DNA of 64,000 nucleotides, taken from assembly GCF_014207535.1 (NCBI RefSeq), contig NZ_JACHGK010000001.1, forward strand, positions 595,404 through 659,403, written 5' to 3'. The stretch's first letter is position 1, and the number at the start of each line of letters is the position of its first letter. The notes under the pieces are model-generated. The model was not told where the DNA came from. It saw only the letters and a program-made list of their open reading frames with translations, and ran no database searches. Made by a program: the position numbers and the translations under genes. The stretch is from Bacillus benzoevorans (GTDB lineage: Bacteria > Bacillota > Bacilli > Bacillales > Cytobacillaceae). This document shows, piece after piece, positions 1 to 8,790 of the stretch.

Positions 1-728
1 GCTTCCTGCTGGATCGTGAACGGTGCGTTACCCATGGCAATGGAGGTGGTGGCGGTTTTAAACTGGGCAAGGTCATTGCCTCCGTCTCCAAAGGCAAATA
101 TTTCATCAAAGGGGAGATTTGTTATTTGCTGGTAGCGGTCCAATGCCGACCCTTTATTGGCATCAATGGAAGTAAACTCCACATTGTTAGGATGTGAAGA
201 TGCGATGGATAAGGCAAATTTTCCATGCAGTGCTTTCTTAGCCTGGTCAATTTTTTCTAACTGATCCCGGCGTGAGACGGCCATAACTTTATAAATTTTA
301 ATATTCTCTTTTTCAAGGATTTGTTCATAATCATATCCTTGAAAAATCGGTTCAATTTCATCGTCTGCTTTATCCTGAATTTCTGGATTTCGGCACGGAA
401 AACCGCCTTGATTCGTATAGACCATTACCCATAATCCGATTTCTTGTAAAATAGGAAGCAAATCCTTATAAATCGAAACCGGCAGCGAAGCTTCGTACAG
501 AACTTCTCCGGAATTGGAATATAATACTGTGCCATTAATGCTGCAAATAGGAAGTTCTAGCTCTCTTATTGTTTCGAATTTGATGACATCATCATAAGCG
601 CGTCCAGTGTTGATAATGATGTGGTGACCATTTGCGTTGAGTTCACGCAAAACCTCTTTATTTTCTTTTGATATTTCATGCTCTGAATTTAAGAGGGTTC
701 CGTCTAAATCAATGGAAAAACATTTCAT
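1..728 (-). CDS. Cof-type HAD-superfamily phosphatase (3' end outside window)
   Basis: The reading frame begins at ATG 728 behind an AGAAAGGAA ribosome site and runs off the window start, so about 242 residues of the N-terminal part are visible and the stop is missing. The protein opens MKCFSIDLDGTLLNS, which is HAD motif I with the nucleophile Asp7 and acid/base Asp9. Near residues 213-218 it carries GDGGND, the motif IV acidic pair of the Cof/YcsE subfamily. The region between holds a long cap domain, as in type IIB HADs that dephosphorylate small sugar phosphates or cofactors. The substrate cannot be told from sequence. It is transcribed away from the WG-repeat gene, so the two promoters share the short space between them. 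Confidence 0.9.
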   Translation of the reverse strand, partial: MKCFSIDLDGTLLNSEHEISKENKEVLRELNANGHHIIINTGRAYDDVIKFETIRELELPICSINGTVLYSNSGEVLYEASLPVSIYKDLLPILQEIGLWVMVYTNQGGFPCRNPEIQDKADDEIEPIFQGYDYEQILEKENIKIYKVMAVSRRDQLEKIDQAKKALHGKFALSIASSHPNNVEFTSIDANKGSALDRYQQITNLPFDEIFAFGDGGNDLAQFKTATTSIAMGNAPFTIQQE

Positions 729-858
729 TTATCGATCCGTTCCTTTCTAATAAGTCATTATGCCTACTATAGCAAAAATTCCCCTTAGAAAAAACAATTA
801 TGATTCATTCAAGACGATTCCCCCATATGATATAGAAAAAACCACGGGGGAAAGTGAA

Positions 859-1650
859 ATGTCAGGCTGCGGTGAGGTCAGGTTGTTTCCGGCTTCTGTT
901 AAAACAACATCCGGGATAAAATGGGGATTTATTAATGAAAAAGGGCAGTTTGTGATTCAGCCTCAGTATATAAATGCCTATAATTTTACTTTCGGAAAGG
1001 CACTAGTTCAATTTTGGGATCAATCGTATGCGCTTATTGGATTGAATGGTAAGATTCTGCAAACCTACCCTTTTCAAGAGATGGGGGAACCTAGTGAAGG
1101 GCTGCTTTCTTTTACAAAAAATGATCAAGACCTGACAGGATATGTGAATGAATCAGGCATGGTTGTAATATCGCCGGCATTTACCAGCGGTTCGGAATTT
1201 TTTCAAGGAAGAGCTGTTGTCGGTGTGGAAAAAAATATCCGTGACAGACAAGGGCTTATCGATAAGACAGGTGCCTTTATCATTCCGCCGGAATATGACC
1301 AAATCATCTTACTGGGAGAAAATAGAGCGGCGGTAGGAAAAGTACTTGATTCGGATAATCTTTTTAAGGGTCCTGTTTATGCGATTGCCGATACGGAAAG
1401 CGGACGTATCTTTACTGATTTTATTTATGATCATGTGCATCGTTTTCAAGGGGAGTTCAGTTCGGTGACAAAGGGAGTGTATTCCTTTTTTATCAAGAAA
1501 AATGGAGTACCAGCAGCAAGCTTGCCGATTATTCACGGAATAGGTGAATTAAAAATAAGCGGGAATGTCGTGAAAGCTGAAATGGATGGAAAACATTCCT
1601 ATTATGACCTTCAAGGTAATCCCATTAATAATGAATCTTCATTTGTGTAA
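859..1650 (+). CDS. WG-repeat (KWGFI-type) protein
   Basis: The protein consists of degenerate repeats of about 45 residues of the form KWGFINEKGQFVIQPQY, TGYVNESGMVVISPAF and QGLIDKTGAFIIPPEY, which is the WG beta-rich repeat. No signal peptide or membrane segment is seen, so it is probably cytoplasmic. WG proteins have no settled function; repeat counts vary and they are thought to be binding scaffolds. An upstream in-frame ATG at 760 would add 33 residues, but it lacks a ribosome site and its codons look non-coding. ATG 859, preceded by a GGGGGAAAG tract, was therefore preferred. A TTG at 883, just before the LFPASVK segment, is also possible. Monocistronic, with no clear terminator before the next gene. 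Confidence 0.8.
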   Translation: MSGCGEVRLFPASVKTTSGIKWGFINEKGQFVIQPQYINAYNFTFGKALVQFWDQSYALIGLNGKILQTYPFQEMGEPSEGLLSFTKNDQDLTGYVNESGMVVISPAFTSGSEFFQGRAVVGVEKNIRDRQGLIDKTGAFIIPPEYDQIILLGENRAAVGKVLDSDNLFKGPVYAIADTESGRIFTDFIYDHVHRFQGEFSSVTKGVYSFFIKKNGVPAASLPIIHGIGELKISGNVVKAEMDGKHSYYDLQGNPINNESSFV

Positions 1651-1757
1651 GGAAAACCTTTGACTTTACATTTTGAAAAATGAAAGGTAAGGTTTTTTAT
1701 ATTGAATAATATTAATTCAAGATAGCGCCGGAAAAAATCCTCGGGAAGTGGAGATAA

Positions 1758-4700
1758 ATGAAACTCAGAATCAATCAAAAAATGATTAAAGATATGTGCG
1801 GAAATGCCGCCTTCAAACGAGGAGAAGCTTATTACTACGGAAATAAAGTTACCTTTCAAGATGTTCATGATGAAGGCCTGGCAGCCGTCGTTTCGGGAAC
1901 GGAAGATTTTCACGTCATACTGAAAAAGGATGGGAGTGGAAAGCTGGCGTCCGATTGTACTTGTCCAAAGCTCTCGTCCTTTCAAAAGGAATGCCAGCAT
2001 GTGGCAGCCGTCTTAATAGCCTTACATCAACAGCAAAACAGGGGAAATTTAACTGCTGAAAAGGAAAGTTTCTTTGAAGATACTCAGGAATCGGAAGAAG
2101 GATTGATGGCTTTTTTTCGCAGCAAGCACGGACGCTCGAGTGCAAGACAGAGGCATTTTGAAACAAGAAAAGTGCTGCGGCTTTTCTTTCAATGCCAATT
2201 TGTTACATCAGGGAAACATAATCTTCTTGCGCTGGCATTACAGCTAAATTCCATTCATATAAAAAATATTCGCCGCTTTTTGCACGATATTCAGCATGGA
2301 AATTCATCGGAACTTACTGCTGAATTTACTTATGAACCGGAACTGCACTGCTTTGAATTGGAAGAAGATGAGGTGCTTGAGCAGCTGTATCTGATAGCAG
2401 CCGATGAAACCATGTATTTGGAAGGACAGACTCATCCTTCAAGTGAGGGTACCTTGCTCACCATCCCGCCATCGGCTTTAGAAAGGCTTCTTCCTTTATT
2501 AGAAAGGGTGTCCTCAATCGTGATTGATCAGAAAGGAAAGCACTATGAGCCATTGTCATGGTCTAACCATTCACCCCCACTGAAATTCGCCTTAGCAGAA
2601 ACCGGGAATGGAAAATATACGCTTCAGGTTCATGAGTTGAGCGAAATAGTCATGATGGATTCTTATCAAATGATTTTTTTTAAAGGAACTCTTTTTCGGT
2701 TAACGAGAGAGAATTACGAGCTTCTGGTTAATTTACAGGAAATGATGGAGACAACTGGGAAGGAACAAATTCCGATCCATCAGGATCAGGTTTCTTTTTT
2801 CATGGAAAAAGTAGTGCCAGGTTTGAAAAAAATAGGCGATGTACAGTTTCCACGCCATTTGGAAAATCATTTTAAAACGCCATTATCGGCCAAGCTTTTC
2901 TTAGACCGGGTAAATAACCGCCTCCTTGCTGGGCTTGAGTTCCATTATGAACGCATTATCATCAATCCATTGGAGGAAAAGGAACGGACAGCTTCCTCCA
3001 ATGTCGTCAGGGATACGGAGAAGGAAGAGGAAATTCTGCGAATAATGGAGGAAAGTGAATTCGCGAAAACAGACAGCGGTTATTATTTGTATAACGAAGA
3101 GCTGGAATATGAGTTTCTCCTCCATGTTTTGCCAAAAATGAAAAGCTTAGTGCAAACTTATGCTACAACTGCGATACGGGATCGAGTTTTCAAGGGCCAT
3201 GCAAAACCGAGGATAAGAGTCAAGGTCTATAAGGAACGGATCAACTGGCTGGAGTTTAAATTTGAGATGGACGGGATCCCGGAGCAGCAGATTCGGAATG
3301 TTCTCGCGGCTCTTGAGGAAAAAAGAAAATATTACCGCTTAAAGGATGGTGCCTTGCTCTCCTTAGAAACAAGTGAGTTTGAAAAATTAAAACGCTTTTT
3401 ATATAGTATTCCTAAAGAAGAGGATTGGGAGGCATTAGAAAAGGGCCTGGATGTTCCGGTTATCCGCGGTTTACAGCTGATGGATAGTGTGGAGGATCAG
3501 GAGTTTTTTATGCAGGAGGAATCCTTTCGTCAATTCCTGGATGATCTTCAGCACCCAGAAAAGATGAAGTTCGAACTTCCGCCTGCATTAGAACATGTAT
3601 TAAGGGATTATCAAAAGCATGGGTTTAGCTGGATGAAGACATTGGCGCACTATGGCTTTGGCGGGATTTTGGCCGATTCCATGGGGCTGGGGAAAACACT
3701 GCAAAGCATGGCATTTATTGTGTCAGAACTTGAATCCATCCGGAGCAAAAAGGCCCCGGTCTTAGTGGTTTGTCCTTCATCCCTAACGTACAACTGGCTG
3801 AGCGAATTCATGAAATTTGTGCCGGAAATTGGTGCTATCGTTGTGGACGGACAGAAAGCGGAGCGTGAGTCATTACAAAAAGATGCCATGGAAATGGATG
3901 TAGTAATCACATCCTATCCTTTGCTGCGGAAGGATATCAAATGGTATGAAAGGCAAAAGTTTCATACCGTGTTTTTTGATGAAGCACAGGCATTTAAAAA
4001 CCCATTAACAGAAACCGCCCGTGCAGCAAAGAAAATCCAGGCGCAGTATTATTTTGCCCTTACAGGGACTCCGGTTGAAAATGCATTAGAGGAGCTATGG
4101 TCCATTTTTCATGTCATCTTCCCGGAACTTTTCTGCGGTTTAAAGGAATATAGTAAATTGACAAGGGCAGCAGTGGCAAGAAGAGTGCGCCCCTTTATTC
4201 TGCGCCGGATGAAGGAGGATGTTCTTAGGGAATTACCTGAGAAAATGGAAACCCTTGAAGCAACAGAACTGCTTCCTGAGCAAAAGAAACTTTATGCAGC
4301 CTATTTAGCAAAGCTGCGTCATGACACATTGAAACATTTGGACAAGGATACCTTGCGTAAAAATCGGATTAAGATTCTTGCTGGTTTGACACGGCTGCGC
4401 CAGATTTGCTGTCATCCCGGTTTGTTTGTTGACGGTTATAATGGAAGTTCGGCGAAGCTGGACAGGCTTCTGAAGATCGTAGAAGAAGCGGGCCATTCCG
4501 GCAGACGGCTGTTGATTTTTTCTCAATTTACAAAAATGCTGGGAATTATCGCAAGAGAACTCGCGGCTTCCGGACATCCCTTTTTCTATTTAGACGGACA
4601 AACTCCATCCTCAGAGCGGGTAGAGCTCTGTAATCGTTTTAATCAGGGAGAACGTGATTTTTTTCTTATTTCCCTAAAAGCAGGGGGAACCGGCTTGAAT

Positions 4701-4964
4701 TTAACCGGTGCTGACACGGTTATCCTCTATGATTTATGGTGGAATCCTGCTGTTGAAGAACAGGCAGCTGACCGTGCTCACCGGATGGGGCAAAAAAATA
4801 CCGTTCAGGTGATCAAACTGATTGCCCGCGGTACGATTGAGGAAAAAATGAATGAATTACAGGATAAGAAACGGCATTTGGTCGAGGAAATCATGCAGCC
4901 AACAGAGTCAGCCTTTTCGTCACTAACCGAAGAGGATATAAGAGAATTGCTGTTGATCGAATAA
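1758..4964 (+). CDS. SNF2/SWI2-family DNA helicase-like ATPase with SWIM zinc finger
   Basis: This 1068-residue protein has an N-terminal SWIM finger (C67-x-C69, then C79-x-H81), a long bacterial SNF2-associated middle region and a C-terminal Swi2/Snf2 motor. The Walker A motif is MGLGKT near residue 642 and motif II is DEAQ near 740. Motif III is LTGTP, and the second RecA lobe shows LISLKAGGTGLNL and QAADRAHRMGQ. These motors translocate on double-stranded DNA to displace or remodel bound proteins. The layout matches B. subtilis YwqA and similar RapA-like proteins whose targets are largely unknown. The start ATG follows GTGGAGAT. The gene is monocistronic and ends in a strong terminator. 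Confidence 0.95.
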   Translation: MKLRINQKMIKDMCGNAAFKRGEAYYYGNKVTFQDVHDEGLAAVVSGTEDFHVILKKDGSGKLASDCTCPKLSSFQKECQHVAAVLIALHQQQNRGNLTAEKESFFEDTQESEEGLMAFFRSKHGRSSARQRHFETRKVLRLFFQCQFVTSGKHNLLALALQLNSIHIKNIRRFLHDIQHGNSSELTAEFTYEPELHCFELEEDEVLEQLYLIAADETMYLEGQTHPSSEGTLLTIPPSALERLLPLLERVSSIVIDQKGKHYEPLSWSNHSPPLKFALAETGNGKYTLQVHELSEIVMMDSYQMIFFKGTLFRLTRENYELLVNLQEMMETTGKEQIPIHQDQVSFFMEKVVPGLKKIGDVQFPRHLENHFKTPLSAKLFLDRVNNRLLAGLEFHYERIIINPLEEKERTASSNVVRDTEKEEEILRIMEESEFAKTDSGYYLYNEELEYEFLLHVLPKMKSLVQTYATTAIRDRVFKGHAKPRIRVKVYKERINWLEFKFEMDGIPEQQIRNVLAALEEKRKYYRLKDGALLSLETSEFEKLKRFLYSIPKEEDWEALEKGLDVPVIRGLQLMDSVEDQEFFMQEESFRQFLDDLQHPEKMKFELPPALEHVLRDYQKHGFSWMKTLAHYGFGGILADSMGLGKTLQSMAFIVSELESIRSKKAPVLVVCPSSLTYNWLSEFMKFVPEIGAIVVDGQKAERESLQKDAMEMDVVITSYPLLRKDIKWYERQKFHTVFFDEAQAFKNPLTETARAAKKIQAQYYFALTGTPVENALEELWSIFHVIFPELFCGLKEYSKLTRAAVARRVRPFILRRMKEDVLRELPEKMETLEATELLPEQKKLYAAYLAKLRHDTLKHLDKDTLRKNRIKILAGLTRLRQICCHPGLFVDGYNGSSAKLDRLLKIVEEAGHSGRRLLIFSQFTKMLGIIARELAASGHPFFYLDGQTPSSERVELCNRFNQGERDFFLISLKAGGTGLNLTGADTVILYDLWWNPAVEEQAADRAHRMGQKNTVQVIKLIARGTIEEKMNELQDKKRHLVEEIMQPTESAFSSLTEEDIRELLLIE

Positions 4965-4977
4965 TGTAAGGAAATGC

Positions 4978-5015
4978 AAAGGCTGGCTCAAAGGATTGTT
5001 GAGTCAGCCTTTTTC
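4978..5015 (+). terminator. Rho-independent terminator of the SNF2 gene
   Basis: AAGGCTGGCTCAA pairs with TTGAGTCAGCCTT (one G-T pair) across a short loop and is followed by TTTTT, 14 bases after the stop codon. Confidence 0.9.
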
Positions 5016-5059
5016 CTGCCTTTACGGATAAACAATGGCTCTTCTTTTTACCTGAAATG

Positions 5060-5088
5060 AAAAAAGAGCGGGATCATTTCCGCTCTCG
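5060..5088 (-). terminator. Terminator of the YppF-like gene
   Basis: Read on the minus strand, GAGAGCGGAAATGATCCCGCTC forms a 6-7 bp GC-rich hairpin followed by TTTTTT, directly after the stop codon of the upstream minus-strand gene. Confidence 0.85.
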
Positions 5089-5089
5089 A

Positions 5090-5317
5090 TTAACTTGGAA
5101 TACTGATTGTATCATACAAGTATATTGAATCCATAATATAAGATTGAGGCTTTTCAGCTTTTAATTTATCAAGTTCAGAATACAACTTTTTATATTCAAC
5201 AATGGACATTTCTTCTTGGATGTACTTCCTTTGAATAAAGTCTAATAGTTCATTGCTATGTAGTGGGCGATACTCTTTTTCTAGTAAAAATAAATGAATT
5301 AATTTATTAAGTAACAT
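5090..5317 (-). CDS. YppF-like small protein
   Basis: A 75-residue charged, helical protein. Its middle segment, LLDFIQRKYIQEEMSIVEYKKLYSELD, resembles the YppF family of short Bacillus proteins as I recall it; this was not searched. The family has no known role. The start was set at ATG 5317 because AAAGGAG ends nine bases upstream. An in-frame GTG at 5326 directly abuts that ribosome site and cannot be the start. Monocistronic, with its own terminator. Confidence 0.65.
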   Translation of the reverse strand: MLLNKLIHLFLLEKEYRPLHSNELLDFIQRKYIQEEMSIVEYKKLYSELDKLKAEKPQSYIMDSIYLYDTISIPS

Positions 5318-5326
5318 GACTATCAC

Positions 5327-5683
5327 TCCTTTAGTTGTATGATGTTTAGATGTATTTTCACTTCGTTAACAAGTATAGCACAGTAATTAAATCGGAAAAT
5401 ATTTTTTGAAAATTTAAACTTACGACATTATTCTACAATAGTGAAGAATATGTCGAAAAATCGATGGTTTTCTAGTTATTGTATATATCATTATGAAGAG
5501 ATTGATTGATAAGAATCTAAATTCCTAGCAAAAAAGGAGCGAGACTAAATCATCTGGCGCTTTGGCGATAAAAACTAAAAATAGCCTCCGTACATTTACG
5601 AGAAATCTTGGACAAGTAGGGGTTTGTCTTAATCAATCCCAATTGTTTTGAATATGATTTCTATTAAAGGGAGGTGTTGGGAA
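5327..5683. other. Intergenic region without recognised gene
   Basis: AT-rich divergent control region between the YppF-like gene and the ParA-like gene. It contains AAAAAAGGAGCGAGAC near 5530 and a GGAG/CTCC pairing possibility over 5536-5590, but I could not match it to a known riboswitch, RNA or short coding frame. Confidence 0.5.
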
Positions 5684-6493
5684 ATGTATCTGGCAGGTTT
5701 TTATTCACCTAAGGAAAAAAAAGGTGTAACAGAGTTGTCGCTATCGGTGTATCATTGGCTGAAAAAAAATACAACCTTGTCCGTAGCTTTTATAGCCTAT
5801 GGGACATTGGAAAAGGAAGAGATGTCACTTGAGCTTATACATGGATTTTCTCAATGGACTGTCTCCGAACAAAAGCGGCAAGTGAGAAAAATGAAGAGGA
5901 AATATGATATTATCATCTACGATGCTTCCAGTCAGCTTTCAGAAGGAGTATTAAAGCTATTACCGATTGTTGACAGGCTTTTTGTGGTTGGGGAAGAAAA
6001 CAATGAATTTGCCTTGAAAATACATCAAATTATTCAATTTGATAAAATTTTTGATAACAGAGTGAAAAATTTTATTACTCATCTGCAGGGCAATAAAACC
6101 TTTGTGCTCCGTGAAAGTAAGGGAGACCGTGTCATGGGCTTCCATTATAAAAAAGAAGAAACAAATCATATCGGGGAGATGGTATACACTGACTATGTCA
6201 CATGCTATTTGGAAAAAACATTAATTGAAAGGCATGTAAAGATCTTTGAACAAATCAAAAAAATCCCCAGGGAAGAATTATACAGAGGTTTATACGAATT
6301 AGGGATCGATTTTGAGAAGGGACTTCTTTTTCATAAATTTGTGCAGCACCGGGAAGCGTTAGGACAAACTTACGAAGAAGCCATCGAAAAATTGTTTCCA
6401 GTATTCATCAATTCCACTTTCGCAGAACTTCTGCAAAAGCTTGATAGTGAAATATATTTCATAACAAAGCTTAATAAGCAAATACCATCTTAA
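5684..6493 (+). CDS. ParA/MinD-like protein with degenerate P-loop
   Basis: A 269-residue protein with the strand order of a ParA/MinD-type fold. The N-terminal strand (MYLAGFYSP) is followed by KEKKGVTELSLSVYHWL where a deviant Walker A (KGGVGKTT) would sit; the second Gly-Lys-Thr is replaced. The segment KYDIIIYDASSQLSEG near residues 80-95 matches the Walker B / switch II strand, and PIVDRLFVVGEEN matches the next strand. It probably keeps the fold but may not hydrolyse ATP. The start is ATG 5684 behind AAAGGGAGGTG; earlier in-frame TTG and ATG codons overlap that site. The 220-bp gap to the diguanylate cyclase suggests separate transcription, though the order hints at a shared role. I do not recognise an exact family. 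Confidence 0.5.
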   Translation: MYLAGFYSPKEKKGVTELSLSVYHWLKKNTTLSVAFIAYGTLEKEEMSLELIHGFSQWTVSEQKRQVRKMKRKYDIIIYDASSQLSEGVLKLLPIVDRLFVVGEENNEFALKIHQIIQFDKIFDNRVKNFITHLQGNKTFVLRESKGDRVMGFHYKKEETNHIGEMVYTDYVTCYLEKTLIERHVKIFEQIKKIPREELYRGLYELGIDFEKGLLFHKFVQHREALGQTYEEAIEKLFPVFINSTFAELLQKLDSEIYFITKLNKQIPS

Positions 6494-6714
6494 TCCAATC
6501 CTCAAAAATTTATTAATATTATTTCCATATATAGAAAAAACGGAATAACTGAGCCTCACAGGACATTGCCAATTTGTGGAGGATCCCTAGCTGGAATATC
6601 ATTTTATCAATTGTTCACCCGTTACTATAGCAATTGTGATATTATAGTAGTAAAAGATTTTTTTGTTTCGTAACTAGTTATTTTAATGAAAATAAGCAAA
6701 ACGGAGTAGATTGA

Positions 6715-8325
6715 ATGGAGAAATATCAACAGCATTTATTGAAGAATATTCGCAGTCAATTGAATATTTGGATGGAAGAAAAAGAACATATTTCTCACGA
6801 TGATGTATATCGTTTCCTGCATTCTATTGCCGGGACAGCCGGAACGATTGGCATGTCAGAAATGTCTTCAATTGCCAAAGATTTAATGGGGCAGATGAAG
6901 ACATTAGAAGTGAAGGACTGGACGATCAAAGAAATTCAAGATTTTATTCTCACTCTTCTATCACATTGCTATGAATACAGTAATAATAGCGTGGAATGTA
7001 ATGCAGCAGAACAACATGTTAAAGACGGTCAGCCCTTTATTCTTGTGGTTGATGATGAAACATCCATGCTCATGTTTCTAAAGGAAGAACTGGAGAAGTA
7101 CGGTTGGATCGTGATGGTCGTCTCCGATCCCGTCAAAGCGATTTCAGCTTTTTATGACATGCGGCCGGACTGTGTCATTATTGATATACATATGCAGAAG
7201 AAAGATGGATTTGAACTATTGGCATTTTTGAAGGAGAAATTAAAGCAATGGTTAATCCCTACCGTGATGATCAGTATCGATAATTCGAAGAGTAATCGGA
7301 TGAAAACCTTTGAACTGGGTGCGGATGATTTTATCGCTAAGCCGTTTGAAATAGATGAATTGTATGTACGGGTAAAACGCCATATCGAAAGAAAGAAATT
7401 GATTGATAATTTAATTTTAACGGATGAATTAACCCGGGTTTATAACCGGAAATATACTGGTTTTGCTTATGATACGATGTGTTCATCCATAGGTAGAAGG
7501 GATGAATCATTTTGTCTTGCTGTTCTCGATCTTGATCATTTTAAAATCGTGAATGACAGCTATGGTCATTTAACTGGAGATATCGTGTTAAAAGAATTTG
7601 CTGCTATGCTCAGTAACCAGTGCCGCAGTGGTGATATTGTTATCCGCTATGGCGGGGAAGAATTTCTTTTGTTTATGGAACGGGTTTCTGCACCACAAGG
7701 AAAGGAAATTCTCGATCGTCTGCTTCAGGATTTCCAAAGTCATTCCTTTTCAATTGGAGAGGATTCCTTTACGTGCACCTTCTCAGCCGGGATTGTTGAA
7801 GTAAATCGAGCGAATGATTCCCTGAACTATTGGATAAAGCTGGCTGACGATGCCTTATACAAAGCAAAATCCCTAGGACGGAAGCAGATTCAAATTAGTG
7901 AAAGCAATAAAAAAATTATTCATAAAAAACCGCTTCGTATTGCTATCATTGACGATGACCCAATCATTCGCACCATCCTTGAGGATAGTTTCTCGCGCAT
8001 GACAAATGAATTAAAGTTTGCCTTAAATGTCAAAACCTTTCGCGGCGGTGCTGAGTTTTTAGGAGCTCAGTGGTCTTACTCGAATGAAAACTATATGGTC
8101 GTTCTGGATGGAATTATGCCGGAAATGGATGGTTTAGAGGTGCTGCAGAGTCTTCGTGCTACGACCCGTCAAAATCAATATAAAGTGATGATGCTAACCT
8201 CAAGGAATAGTGAAAAAGATATAGCGCGAGCGCTGGAACTAGGAGCGGATGATTACGTGACAAAGCCGTTTAAAATGACTGAACTTGAAGCAAGAATCAG
8301 TTATCTTTGTAAACGAATGAAATAG
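6715..8325 (+). CDS. Hpt-REC-GGDEF-REC diguanylate cyclase
   Basis: The 536-residue protein contains four domains. An N-terminal Hpt domain has His36 in FLHSIAGTAGTIGM. REC1 (about 108-228) has the phospho-acceptor Asp157 and Lys209. The GGDEF domain (about 236-395) has an intact GGEEF at 313-317, and RSGD at 304-307 fits the RxxD inhibitory site five residues upstream. REC2 (about 407-535) has Asp465. The enzyme should make c-di-GMP from GTP, with output set by phosphorelay and product inhibition. The Hpt plus two receivers make it both relay and output. The kinase encoded downstream is the obvious phosphodonor. Cytoplasmic; no membrane segments. Confidence 0.95.
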   Translation: MEKYQQHLLKNIRSQLNIWMEEKEHISHDDVYRFLHSIAGTAGTIGMSEMSSIAKDLMGQMKTLEVKDWTIKEIQDFILTLLSHCYEYSNNSVECNAAEQHVKDGQPFILVVDDETSMLMFLKEELEKYGWIVMVVSDPVKAISAFYDMRPDCVIIDIHMQKKDGFELLAFLKEKLKQWLIPTVMISIDNSKSNRMKTFELGADDFIAKPFEIDELYVRVKRHIERKKLIDNLILTDELTRVYNRKYTGFAYDTMCSSIGRRDESFCLAVLDLDHFKIVNDSYGHLTGDIVLKEFAAMLSNQCRSGDIVIRYGGEEFLLFMERVSAPQGKEILDRLLQDFQSHSFSIGEDSFTCTFSAGIVEVNRANDSLNYWIKLADDALYKAKSLGRKQIQISESNKKIIHKKPLRIAIIDDDPIIRTILEDSFSRMTNELKFALNVKTFRGGAEFLGAQWSYSNENYMVVLDGIMPEMDGLEVLQSLRATTRQNQYKVMMLTSRNSEKDIARALELGADDYVTKPFKMTELEARISYLCKRMK

Positions 8326-8415
8326 ATTTGCCGTAATAGATAACAAAGAAAAAGGCGGGATATCACATTAGGAGTTTGTTGATACCGTTTTAGTTTGAAT
8401 TCAGGGAGGTTTGAA

Positions 8416-8790
8416 ATGACAGCTAAAATTTTACTGGCTGAAGATGAAGATGTGCTGCGCATGCTGGTTGTGGATAGCTTGGAAGACGAAGGATATGAGA
8501 TTGATGAAGCATGTGACGGCAGTGAAGCCCTCGAATATGTAAGGAAGTATGATTATGATTTAATACTGATGGATTATATGATGCCGGGGATGACAGGATT
8601 GGATGTCATTAAAGAAATCCGCAAAATGCCGGAAAAACAACGGGTGAAAATCATGATGCTTTCGGCAAAAAGCCAGAAATCCGATCAGGAGCAGGTTTTG
8701 CAGGAAGGGGCAAATTATTTTATGGCTAAGCCATTCAGCCCGCTTGCCCTTGTCCATAGAATTGAGGAGATACTAAGTGAAGACAAATAA
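8416..8790 (+). CDS. CheY-like single-domain response regulator
   Basis: A 124-residue stand-alone receiver with the acidic pocket LLAEDED, phospho-acceptor Asp53 (LILMDYMMPGM) and conserved Lys in MAKPFSP. It has no output domain, so it likely acts as a phosphate shuttle or by binding partners. The start is ATG 8416 behind CAGGGAGG. Its last 14 bases overlap the start of the hybrid kinase gene, whose ribosome site lies inside this frame, so the two are translationally coupled. Confidence 0.92.
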   Translation: MTAKILLAEDEDVLRMLVVDSLEDEGYEIDEACDGSEALEYVRKYDYDLILMDYMMPGMTGLDVIKEIRKMPEKQRVKIMMLSAKSQKSDQEQVLQEGANYFMAKPFSPLALVHRIEEILSEDK

